NCBI GenBank assembly: GCA_958448705.1
Contig: CAUDEY010000005.1
Coordinates: forward strand, 52,412 to 116,411
Source: UMGS1322 sp900550765
GTDB lineage: Bacteria > Bacillota > Clostridia > Christensenellales > QALW01
Length of the DNA stretch: 64,000 bases
Reading direction: 5' to 3'
Shown: positions 1 through 7,224 of the stretch, piece after piece
Position numbering within the stretch: the stretch's first letter is position 1
Layout: each line of letters starts with the position of its first letter
Position numbers and translations under genes: made by a program
Notes under the pieces: model-generated
What the model saw: only the letters and a program-made list of their open reading frames with translations
The model's database searches: none
Told to the model about the DNA's origin: nothing

Positions 1-473
1 TGCGATATCGGCATATCAACGATATTCCTATAGAAATATTGCGGAACATGAACATCCGTTTGATTTTAGCGGATATGGACAATACCCTTGCGCCCTGGCA
101 CAGCACCGAGGTTTCCCAAGAGATTATCTTTTGGATTAAAGAGGTGCAGAACGCGGGGATTGAGGTTTTGATGCTTACAAACAGTAAGGGCGAAAATGCC
201 GACATTACCGCACGGCAGCTGGGCATCGGGGTGATAAAAGACGCACGGAAGCCAATGAAAAAGCATACAAGGAGCTTTTTGGCGCAGAAGGGAGTCAGCA
301 CAGAACAAACACTGATTGTGGGGGATCAGCTTTTTACTGATATCCAGCTGGCAAATGCTTTGGGAATAAAAAGCGTGCTGCTGGAGCCTCTCTCGAATCG
401 GGAGTGGTGGTGCACCAAAGTGTTCAATCGCAGCCGAGAGCGGCTGGTATGGCCATTTTTGTTCCGTAAATAG
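1..473 (+). CDS. YqeG-family HAD phosphatase, 5' end outside window
   Basis: HAD-superfamily (IIIA type) phosphatase of the YqeG family. The reading frame is already open at base 3, and the residues before the first internal ATG (RYRHINDIPIEILRN) match the usual family N-terminus, so the true start lies upstream and the entry is partial. Motif I is visible as DMDNTLAPW with the nucleophile/acid Asp pair, and a late GDQLFTDI motif supplies the Mg-binding acidic residues. The family is related to yeast Gep4, a phosphatidylglycerophosphate phosphatase; the bacterial substrate is not settled. It reads toward the M24 peptidase and efp genes, a grouping common in Clostridia. The family call is secure, the substrate is not. 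Confidence 0.93.
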   Translation, partial: RYRHINDIPIEILRNMNIRLILADMDNTLAPWHSTEVSQEIIFWIKEVQNAGIEVLMLTNSKGENADITARQLGIGVIKDARKPMKKHTRSFLAQKGVSTEQTLIVGDQLFTDIQLANALGIKSVLLEPLSNREWWCTKVFNRSRERLVWPFLFRK

Positions 474-546
474 GCTCAAGATAAGATTTTTTTCAGATAG
501 TTCTATACAAAACCGCAAAAATATGATATGATAGGGATGAGAGAAA

Positions 547-1584
547 ATGGAAAAGCTTTTGCAGCAGCAGTTTCCTGAGGCGGAGGCGTTTATCGTTTCC
601 AATCCGGCGGATATCTTTTACCTGACGGGCTTTTTCTGCAATGACAGTCTATTGCTGTACGGTGCGGAGCCTGTGCTGGTGACCGACAGCCGCTATGCCC
701 TTGCCGCAAAAAGTGCAAAGGCAGAGGTCAGTATTGTATCCGGCCCTTATCTTTCCGGACTGATAGATGTTGCCAGAAAAAAAAGATATCGCACGCTGGG
801 AATTCAGGAAGAATATTTGACGGCACAGCAGTATTTGGCCTTAAGGGAAGAAAAGTTTTCTCTTGTTCCTACTCACGGTATCTTCTGCAGTCTGCGGGCT
901 GCAAAAAATGAGGGCGAAATCAAAGCCATTCGCGCTGCACAGGCGGTTACCGACAGTGCTTTTGAAAAGCTGCTGCCCTTTATTCACGAGGGAGTCACTG
1001 AAAAGCAGCTGCGCGCCAGGCTGGAATTTTTATTGTTTGCGTGCGGTGCCGACGGCTTGGCCTTTGATACGATCGTCGCCGGCGGCCCAAACGGTGCGCT
1101 GCCTCATGCAGTGCCTTCGGATCGGCCGATACAAAAGGGCGAGTTTATTACGTTTGATTTCGGCGCCAGGGTGGGCGGCTATTGCAGCGATATGACGCGG
1201 ACTGTGGCGCTAGGGGCCATTGATGCACGCCAAAAAGAGATTTACGAGGCGGTGGACAAAGCGCACGAGGCAGGTGCGGCTCTTTTAAAACCGGGCATTT
1301 CTGCCTGTGCGGCGGATGAAGCTGCAAGAAAAGTGTTGGCAGAAGCCGGCTTTGGCAAATATTTTACGCATTCTTTAGGCCACGGCGTGGGAATTGAAAT
1401 TCATGAGCAGCCGCGGCTTTCCCCTAAAAGTGAGGATATTCTTGTACCGGGGCATGTGGTTACTGTAGAACCGGGCGTGTATATCGAGGAATTTTGCGGG
1501 GTAAGAACAGAAAATATGTATGTGATTTCCTGTTCCGGCCATGAAAATTTGACTGGGACGGATAAAAAACTAATAAAATTATAA
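547..1584 (+). CDS. M24-family Xaa-Pro aminopeptidase
   Basis: Cytoplasmic metallo-aminopeptidase that removes an N-terminal residue preceding proline. 345 residues, normal for the short PepP/PepQ-like form (YqhT type). An N-terminal creatinase-like domain (about residues 1-125) precedes a pita-bread domain with the five expected metal ligands: Asp in FDFGA, Asp in CSDMTRT, His in LGHGVG, Glu in TVEPG and Glu in RTENM. The ATG follows a GATGAGAG stretch with usable spacing. It sits 22 bases upstream of efp, a classic pairing in Firmicutes: EF-P relieves ribosome stalling at polyproline, while this enzyme recycles proline peptides. No signal peptide. Confidence 0.95.
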   Translation: MEKLLQQQFPEAEAFIVSNPADIFYLTGFFCNDSLLLYGAEPVLVTDSRYALAAKSAKAEVSIVSGPYLSGLIDVARKKRYRTLGIQEEYLTAQQYLALREEKFSLVPTHGIFCSLRAAKNEGEIKAIRAAQAVTDSAFEKLLPFIHEGVTEKQLRARLEFLLFACGADGLAFDTIVAGGPNGALPHAVPSDRPIQKGEFITFDFGARVGGYCSDMTRTVALGAIDARQKEIYEAVDKAHEAGAALLKPGISACAADEAARKVLAEAGFGKYFTHSLGHGVGIEIHEQPRLSPKSEDILVPGHVVTVEPGVYIEEFCGVRTENMYVISCSGHENLTGTDKKLIKL

Positions 1585-1606
1585 TACTATACAGGAGGAA
1601 ACTTTA

Positions 1607-2167
1607 ATGATTTCAGCAGGCGAGTTCAGAAAGGGCATTACAGTGGAGATTGACGGCAATGTTTACGTGATTGTAGACTTTTTGCACGTGAAACCCGGTA
1701 AAGGCGCCGCTTTTGTGAGGACTAAGATTAAAAATGTAATGACGGGGCAGGTGCTGGAGCGTACCTTTAACCCTAACGAAAAATATCCGTTGGCGCATAT
1801 TGAGCGCAAGGAGATGCAGTATCTGTACAACGAGGAAGAGCTTTATTACTTTATGGACAATGAAACCTATGATCAGATTGCATTGAATAAAGATCAGGTG
1901 GACGCGGCGCTCCCGTATTTGAAGGATAGCCTTGTAGTTTCCATAAAATTCTATAAGGGGAACGCTTTTTCGGTAGAAGCTCCTAACTTTGTTGAGTTTG
2001 AGATCATTGACGCTGAGCCCGGCGTGAAGGGTGATACCGCTACCAATGTTACAAAGCAGGCTACGATTGAAACAGGTTATAAAGTGAACGTGCCGCTTTT
2101 TGTAAATGTGGGCGACAAGATCAGAATCGATACACGGACCGGGGAATATATGGACCGTGTGAACTGA
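1607..2167 (+). CDS. efp: Translation elongation factor P
   Basis: EF-P binds between the ribosomal P and E sites and promotes peptide-bond formation at consecutive prolines. 186 residues, the standard length, with the N-terminal KOW-like domain (MISAGEFRKGITVEIDGNVY), the loop carrying the modifiable Lys (HVKPGKGAAF; Lys in PGKGAA) and two C-terminal OB folds ending in the typical DTRTGEYMDR. A strong AGGAGG ribosome-binding site precedes the ATG. It is probably co-transcribed with the M24 peptidase. No EpmA/EpmB-type modification gene is seen nearby, which fits a Firmicute EF-P that is unmodified or modified by another route. Confidence 0.98.
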   Translation: MISAGEFRKGITVEIDGNVYVIVDFLHVKPGKGAAFVRTKIKNVMTGQVLERTFNPNEKYPLAHIERKEMQYLYNEEELYYFMDNETYDQIALNKDQVDAALPYLKDSLVVSIKFYKGNAFSVEAPNFVEFEIIDAEPGVKGDTATNVTKQATIETGYKVNVPLFVNVGDKIRIDTRTGEYMDRVN

Positions 2168-2199
2168 TTGTTTCCCTGAATTTAAAGGAGGAAATTGTG

Positions 2200-2643
2200 A
2201 TGTCAGTTGAAAAAAAGGTTGCCTATTTAAAGGGACTTGCCGAGGGATTGAATATCTCGGAGAATACCGCCGAGGGAAAAATGCTGCGGGCTATCGTGGA
2301 TGCGCTGGGCGTGATTGCCGATGAGCTTGAGGGCGTGGATGAGGAGCTGAAGCAGCTGAACGAGTATGTTGAAGAGGTTGACAGCGATTTAATGGAGTTG
2401 GAAGAGGACTTCTATGACGATGACTGCGATTGTGACGACTGCTGTGATTGCGATGATTGTGATTACGAAGATTGTGACGACGAGTGCTGCGATTGTGATG
2501 ATTGTGATGACTGTGACGACGAAGACTTTGATTATGACGAATATGAGTGCCCCCAGTGCCATGAGATTGTAAGCTTCAGCGGCGATTTTGCCGAAAGCGA
2601 GCTCGTTTGCCCGAACTGCGGCGCCAGTCTTGTGGAAAAATAA
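2200..2643 (+). CDS. CD1247-type N-terminal domain protein with Asp/Cys-rich linker and zinc ribbon
   Basis: Three-part protein of 147 residues. The N-terminal helical domain (about residues 1-65; VAYLKGLAEGLNI, AIVDALGVIADELEGVDEEL) resembles the CD1247-type domain found downstream of efp in Clostridia. Residues about 70-115 are almost only Asp, Cys, Glu and Tyr, with a dozen cysteines in DC, DDC and DCC steps. The C-terminus is a zinc ribbon with two CxxC knuckles (CPQC and CPNC). ATG 2200 is chosen over the GTG one codon earlier because AAAGGAG then lies nine bases upstream. Function unknown; the Asp/Cys stretch could bind metal or be a repeat-expanded tether. Confidence 0.8.
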   Translation: MSVEKKVAYLKGLAEGLNISENTAEGKMLRAIVDALGVIADELEGVDEELKQLNEYVEEVDSDLMELEEDFYDDDCDCDDCCDCDDCDYEDCDDECCDCDDCDDCDDEDFDYDEYECPQCHEIVSFSGDFAESELVCPNCGASLVEK

Positions 2644-2680
2644 ATCAGCCGTCATTTTGTTATAGCAGGATAAAAACCTT

Positions 2681-2716
2681 TGCCCAAGCGTTCTGAAGGA
2701 CACTTGGGCAGTTTTA
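2681..2716 (+). terminator. Intrinsic terminator after the efp cluster
   Basis: A nearly perfect hairpin: TGCCCAAG at 2681-2688 pairs with CTTGGGCA at 2703-2710, followed by GTTTTATT. It ends the plus-strand cluster 40 bases after the Asp/Cys-rich protein. Confidence 0.8.
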
Positions 2717-2744
2717 TTCGTGCGGCACGCGAGTTTATATTGCT

Positions 2745-2877
2745 TTGCAGTGATATTTGACAAGTGTTATTGCCTTCTGCAGGTTATGTCGAATGAAACC
2801 GCAGGTTTCAATATCACGATTGCTGTGGGCAATCATATCACGCTTTGTGCAGCAAAGAATATGACTGCATAAAAATT
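2745..2877. repeat. Degenerate array of short hairpins separated by ATATCACG-like spacers
   Basis: Non-coding stretch built of consecutive small hairpins joined by a recurring ATATCACG or ATATGAC spacer: GAAACC-gca-GGTTTC, ATTGC-tgtg-GGCAAT and CTTTG-tgca-GCAAAG, each about 24 bases apart, with a more decayed unit (about 2765-2785) on the left. Arrays of this kind, often ending next to a terminator as here, are dispersed intergenic elements in many clostridial genomes. It has no coding content. That this is such an element is inferred from its layout; other copies are not in this window. Confidence 0.6.
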
Positions 2878-2925
2878 ACTGCCCGAAAAAGAGTTTTGAT
2901 TTTTCTCTTTTTCGGGCAGTTTTGT
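2878..2925 (+). terminator. Strong intrinsic terminator-like hairpin
   Basis: A perfect 16-bp stem: 2878-2893 (begins ACTGCCCGAAAAAG) pairs with 2905-2920, with an 11-base T-rich loop and TTTT after the stem. It directly abuts the hairpin array and may be part of the same element, since the efp cluster already has a terminator 170 bases upstream. Confidence 0.75.
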
Positions 2926-3106
2926 AAACTTTAACAAACTTTAACAAGCAGGGGATTTGTGTGCCAAAGTCCTATTCAATTTTAGAGAACTCTCTTTAAA
3001 AAACTCGCTCAATAGGGAATCGGTTTTTTTATATCGTTTGTTCAGGTGTTTTTAAGCAAGGCTGTAAATCAAAAAGAGGGCATATTTTTATGCGGCACAA
3101 TTCTGC
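2926..3106. other. Intergenic stretch with a further hairpin
   Basis: No gene found. TTAACAAACTTTAACAAG is a short direct duplication. CCTATT near 2972 can pair with AATAGG near 3013, enclosing a small AGAGA/TCTCT hairpin and followed by GGTTTTTTTA, so a third plus-strand terminator-like fold is possible. No clear terminator for the convergent lipoprotein gene was seen on the minus strand. Confidence 0.4.
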
Positions 3107-4276
3107 CTATTCAGAAGTTCTTTCAAAAGAAATGGGCGGTGTGATCACTTCCAGAGGAACCTCGGGGGTGCTGGAGAAGCCCATGCGCTCTATGGTGATC
3201 ATTTCGGGCCCGCGCTCGTTGCCTACGTGCGTCATCCAATGATAACCGCCGGCATACCCGGCATAAATTCCTACATGGCGTGCGTCTGCACTGTCAGACG
3301 CGCCGTAAACCTTGAAGACTACAATAGAACCTATCGGGATGCTTTCGTCGGGATGAAACACCACGGTTCCGTCGGAGTTTCTTTTGGCGGAAAACGAGAT
3401 TTTTCGGGAAAGCCCTTTAGTGACCCAATCCTCCGCAGCCAGCCGCCACGACTGTGCGGAACGGGAATTTGCCGGTTTTGTCAAAGAAGAGGTATCGATT
3501 CCTGCAATATTAGGAAGATAGTTAAAGTAAACATAAGTAACATAAGAGGCGCAGACAAGTCCCCCGTTTTTTTTGATTTTTGCGATATTAGGCGCTCCGG
3601 CCGCTGTGGTTTCATAGCCGGAGGATACACCGTAATCATAACCGAGCCCGGAAAGATATCCCAGAGCTTGCTTATGCTTTCCTAAAATAAACACCCACAT
3701 GTTCCCGTCTTCCCGGTGCTTTTTCAGGTTATAGCCTGTGTATTCCAGGGCGTCGAGAAAGACGTTGTCATTGATATCTACATTGCTGTTATATTTTTGC
3801 TCCACGGTGTCTTCTTCCGGCTTGGGTGAGGCCTCGGGCAGAGGGGTTGCTATGACAGGCTGATCGGAAAGATAAGCAGCGTTCATATATCCGAACTGAC
3901 CGTCGGCATATTGTATATAATACCAATCATCGATTTTTTTATAAGCGTTTACCTGTGTGTTTTGCGTCAGACTTGTGATTCTTTCGCTGTTTACCGAAGC
4001 CTCTGTGCGTACATTTACGCTTCTATGAGTAACGTACATTACCGTTGCATGCGTTAAATCAAGAAGAGCAGCTGTTGGTGTAGCCGCGGCGGTCGGAGAG
4101 GGGGACGGGGAAGGTATAAACGCCGTAGGCACAGGCGTCTCCGGCAGAGGGGAGGGCGCTAACGACGGCGTGTTAAACGGGGAAACAGAAGAAAGTTCCA
4201 ACGAAGCGGGATGGCTGCATCCGCTTATGGATCCTACCAATAATATAGCAATAATAAGAACAGCTGCTTTTTTCAT
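3107..4276 (-). CDS. SH3-domain lipoprotein with NlpC/P60-like C-terminal domain
   Basis: Exported cell-wall protein of 389 residues. The N-terminus has a lipoprotein signal with lipobox SISGC (Cys20), followed by a long Pro/Ser/Thr-rich linker to about residue 70. A bacterial SH3 domain follows (about 80-140; SVNVRTEASVNSERI, YADGQFGYMNAAYL). The C-terminal half (about 170-389) resembles a cysteine peptidase/amidase of the NlpC/P60 kind: GGLVCASYVTYVYF supplies a candidate nucleophile Cys, RHVGIYAG a His and HWMTHVG a second His. Likely role is peptidoglycan cleavage or binding at the membrane surface. It is monocistronic behind its own consensus promoter. The hydrolase assignment is inferred from motifs only. 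Confidence 0.8.
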   Translation of the reverse strand: MKKAAVLIIAILLVGSISGCSHPASLELSSVSPFNTPSLAPSPLPETPVPTAFIPSPSPSPTAAATPTAALLDLTHATVMYVTHRSVNVRTEASVNSERITSLTQNTQVNAYKKIDDWYYIQYADGQFGYMNAAYLSDQPVIATPLPEASPKPEEDTVEQKYNSNVDINDNVFLDALEYTGYNLKKHREDGNMWVFILGKHKQALGYLSGLGYDYGVSSGYETTAAGAPNIAKIKKNGGLVCASYVTYVYFNYLPNIAGIDTSSLTKPANSRSAQSWRLAAEDWVTKGLSRKISFSAKRNSDGTVVFHPDESIPIGSIVVFKVYGASDSADARHVGIYAGYAGGYHWMTHVGNERGPEMITIERMGFSSTPEVPLEVITPPISFERTSE

Positions 4277-4305
4277 AAAGGTCTCCTTGCATACAAATCT
4301 CTACG

Positions 4306-4334
4306 AGTATAACAGAGAATATACTTTATGTCAA
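4306..4334 (-). promoter_or_regulatory. Sigma-A promoter of the SH3 lipoprotein gene
   Basis: On the minus strand TTGACA (4334-4329), a 17-bp spacer and TATACT (4311-4306), about 30 bases upstream of the lipoprotein ATG. Confidence 0.8.
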
Positions 4335-4459
4335 GAAAAGGCTTTCGGTCCTTTTTTATAAATGGTAATAGTGAGTTTTCAGGCCAAATCGATAGGGTTT
4401 GAAAGGACGAATTTTTTACGCAAGGAAAAGATGGGAAAAGCAAAAAAGAGAATAAAGCG

Positions 4460-4495
4460 AAAAAATGAGCCCGGAATAATCCGGACTCATTTCCA
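4460..4495 (-). terminator. Terminator of the surface-protein gene
   Basis: AATGAGCCCGGA and TCCGGACTCATT form a stem with an ATAA loop and one mismatch; on the minus strand it is followed by a run of T. It lies 25 bases beyond the stop of the 4518-7046 gene. Confidence 0.75.
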
Positions 4496-4517
4496 TTCTT
4501 ATTATTTGCAGGACTTT

Positions 4518-7046
4518 TTATTCCTGCTCTTTTTTCTTTTTAGCTGCTATTACCAGCCCAATGACTGCAACAGCTGCCGTTGCTATCAGGGCTACGGGCA
4601 GTACGTCGCCGCCAGGCTTGTTGGCCGATTCAGGCAGTTCGTATACGGCCGTTACTGTCATGCTGCTCTTGGCGTTGCTGTCCAGCTTCTGCAGATACTC
4701 AACGCCGATGCCGGAGATGATAAACTCTGTGCCGGCCTTAATTTCCTTGCCGCCGTCCTTGGTTCGTATGTCAAACCGCGGGAAATACTGGTCATAGGTA
4801 TAGGTAGCTTCCACGCCGTCGGCATTGAGGGTAAAGGTAGCGTCGCACTCATAGGCAATCAGCAGGGATTCGCCTGCAGGAACAATCAGTTTATCCGTAT
4901 TCTTTACAGGCTTCCAGCTATCTCCGCTGTTGCCCTTATGCAGTACCGTAGCGGAGAACCATATTTGAATATCCTCGCTGCCGGTATTGGAAACGACGAT
5001 GTTCTTCGTTACTTTACCATTCTTTACGTCAGCCTCGCTGATAAAGCCTGCAGCAGCTGTACTGCAGAAATACGGTTCACCAGAGAAGTCCTTGGTAAAG
5101 GTCCACTTTACGCCTACCGGGGTCTTTTCCTCCGGGGGCGTTACCGGTTCTTCACCCTGGCCTTCTTTAACCAAGGTAAGTTCATCTACTAAATATGCGT
5201 CGCCGGTAACGCCATTTTTATACATGCCTTCGGAACCATCGAAGCGAATCAAAAGCGTATATGCATCTTTGTAGCCTTTTTCTTCATACAGACGCGTAAT
5301 CTGCTCCAGGTAAGCTTCGGACACTTTTACATCGATGGTGAACTGCTGCCATTCTTTGGTCAGGTCGAATAAATCAGTGCAGGCAACGTACGTGGCTACA
5401 TAGTCACTGGCTTCTCCGCCGAATTCCTTTACCATATCATTTGCACTCTTATGAATCTGGGAATTTAAGAAGATCTTAATCTTTGCGCTTTCCACTGAGG
5501 CGTCTGCACTCAGTTTAGCGTAAAAGCTAAGCTTATACGTACCGGCGCCGGCACCGGCATAGCCGTTTTCAGCGTCATTGATGATTGCGGGGCCAACGTC
5601 AAAACCTAAAGCAGAATAGGAAGGTTTAGATGTGCCGCCGCCTGTAAACTGCATTGCCTTATTCGTACCGTTGGCACCGCCGTCCACACGGGTCAGCGTA
5701 CCGCCATGGGTGGAGAACGGCATCCAGCCTTTATCGCTTTCTTCCAGTGTGCCGTCGCCTAATAGAACCGTATCAGAAACGGTGCCGCTGAATTTGGCGG
5801 TAAGGTTTTTATCCGCGATTGCATTTACAATGCAGGTATTGTCAAAGGTAATCGTTGCATCGCTGCTTACCGGAGTATCACCGGCATACCAGCCGTCAAA
5901 CGTGCAGCCGTCTGCGGGAACCGCTGTAAAGGTATCTTCTATGCCAAAAACCTTTTTCTCTGCAAACTTGTGGAAGGCCAGGCCTTTATCGGTATTTTCA
6001 TTGGTTACGGAAATCGTGCCGTCCAATACGGCTACTACCTTTTTTGTAATATTTTGCAGGTTATTAAACTGACTAACACCTGTCTGACCTTTGACGCCAT
6101 ACCCAAAAAGATAATTTTCACCCGTCAATTCTTTGCCATTGGCATCCAGCATATAGATGAGCCAGAAATCAGTTGCCGAATATTCGATGCTGGAAACATC
6201 CACCGCAATAGTAGCGCAGCCGCCGGCCGGAATCGTGGTTTCTTTATACACAAGCTTAGTGGTCCACTTGCTGTCGTTTGCCCGTACTTGGATTTGAGGC
6301 GTAACCGGCTGGTCATTCAGATTATACAGCGTAAAGCTGACCTTGCCCTCTTCGGCGGGCATTTTTTCACCGGTAAGCACGCCGGAACCATTCAGGAAAG
6401 GATCTTTAATGGTACTGTATACGCCGATAAAATCACCGGGAATTTTTACAAAGGAAAAGTCATCCAAGTAGAAAACAGAACCGTTGCCCACGCCGTCGAA
6501 CATAAGCTGCAGTTTTTCATCTGCTGCCTGTGCCTCGTTCAGCTCGCAGAAAGTATTGATATAGAACCATTCTCCCTGCTTAATCGCGCTGGATGCAAAA
6601 TTCCAATATGCATTGCTTCCTTGCAAATTCGCCGAACCGCGGAACGTGCTCTGCATTGTTTTGGGTTTTTCCTCCGTATGTCCCTCGGGCATCGTTTCAA
6701 AATATACCCAGGTGCTGAGCATGTAGGTACCCGCGCCGTCCACTACCTTTTTGGTAGTTTCCACAGTAAGAGCAGGCGATGTATACGTTGCCGTTCCCCC
6801 CGAGAACTTCAGGGAAGAATCGCCGGAGCGCACAGGCGCGCCGTCAGCCTTGCTGACAAGTTCCACCGTACCGCTGGACTGCGGAACAAAATACGCATTG
6901 CTTTCCTCTTCAAAATCATCGTACAGATACTCGCCGTCCACAATTGTGGTCTGAGAAGTAGCCGCCGAAACGGAAAGCAGTGACAATCCTGCAAACGCGC
7001 CGACGGCCAGCGTCAGTGCAAGCAGAATGCCTAAAGCCTTTTTCAT
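4518..7046 (-). CDS. Membrane-anchored surface protein with carbohydrate-binding-like modules
   Basis: Exported protein of 842 residues. It has a signal peptide (MKKALGILLALTLAVGAFAG...). A jelly-roll, CBM-like region follows (about 35-205: DDFEEESNAYF, SGDSSLKFSGG, YLDDFSF). About 335-420 is an InlB B-repeat-like module (FDGWYAGDTPV). A second CBM-like module (about 430-630; GYAGAGAGTYKLSFYAKL, YLVDELTLV) precedes a Pro-rich linker and a further beta-rich domain. The C-terminus is one membrane helix (PVALIATAAVAVIGLVIAA) with a KKKK tail, and no LPXTG. No catalytic domain is recognisable. A likely role is glycan binding at the cell surface. GGAGGA precedes the ATG. The same anchor layout recurs in the protein at 19530-22019. 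Confidence 0.75.
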   Translation of the reverse strand: MKKALGILLALTLAVGAFAGLSLLSVSAATSQTTIVDGEYLYDDFEEESNAYFVPQSSGTVELVSKADGAPVRSGDSSLKFSGGTATYTSPALTVETTKKVVDGAGTYMLSTWVYFETMPEGHTEEKPKTMQSTFRGSANLQGSNAYWNFASSAIKQGEWFYINTFCELNEAQAADEKLQLMFDGVGNGSVFYLDDFSFVKIPGDFIGVYSTIKDPFLNGSGVLTGEKMPAEEGKVSFTLYNLNDQPVTPQIQVRANDSKWTTKLVYKETTIPAGGCATIAVDVSSIEYSATDFWLIYMLDANGKELTGENYLFGYGVKGQTGVSQFNNLQNITKKVVAVLDGTISVTNENTDKGLAFHKFAEKKVFGIEDTFTAVPADGCTFDGWYAGDTPVSSDATITFDNTCIVNAIADKNLTAKFSGTVSDTVLLGDGTLEESDKGWMPFSTHGGTLTRVDGGANGTNKAMQFTGGGTSKPSYSALGFDVGPAIINDAENGYAGAGAGTYKLSFYAKLSADASVESAKIKIFLNSQIHKSANDMVKEFGGEASDYVATYVACTDLFDLTKEWQQFTIDVKVSEAYLEQITRLYEEKGYKDAYTLLIRFDGSEGMYKNGVTGDAYLVDELTLVKEGQGEEPVTPPEEKTPVGVKWTFTKDFSGEPYFCSTAAAGFISEADVKNGKVTKNIVVSNTGSEDIQIWFSATVLHKGNSGDSWKPVKNTDKLIVPAGESLLIAYECDATFTLNADGVEATYTYDQYFPRFDIRTKDGGKEIKAGTEFIISGIGVEYLQKLDSNAKSSMTVTAVYELPESANKPGGDVLPVALIATAAVAVIGLVIAAKKKKEQE

Positions 7047-7088
7047 AGAAGAATCCTCCTTTAAATAAAAATAAAATTTTACACATAT

Positions 7089-7117
7089 AGAATATACCAG
7101 AACGGTTACAATGTCAA
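7089..7117 (-). promoter_or_regulatory. Promoter of the surface-protein gene
   Basis: Minus strand: TTGACA (7117-7112), 17-bp spacer, TATTCT (7094-7089), about 45 bases from the start codon. Confidence 0.75.
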
Positions 7118-7180
7118 TAATATTTCTTTAAAAATTTTTCATTTTTTAAAGGAAAATCTGGCATGGATTTCCTGGATTAT

Positions 7181-7206
7181 AAAAAGCGGCAGTCTGCCGC
7201 TTTTAT
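7181..7206 (-). terminator. proS terminator
   Basis: AGCGGCA and TGCCGCT form a tight hairpin flanked by A and T runs, so the minus-strand transcript ends in AGCGGCAGACTGCCGCTTTTT. It lies about 20 bases past the proS stop codon. Confidence 0.85.
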
Positions 7207-7224
7207 CCTGTTCCACAGGTGCTG

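Noticed and set aside
2389..2763. Long antisense frame opposite the Asp/Cys-rich protein
   Set aside because: It arises because GAT/GAC and TGT/TGC codons read as hydrophobic Ile/Val/Thr codons on the other strand; no ribosome-binding site.
2745..2877. Hairpin array considered as a CRISPR
   Set aside because: The conserved parts are only about eight bases and the variable parts are palindromic stems, so it lacks the repeat-spacer structure of a CRISPR.
5970..6983. 337-codon plus-strand frame opposite the surface-protein gene
   Set aside because: A shadow of the real minus-strand gene, without family resemblance; the real gene has signal peptide, domains, promoter and terminator.
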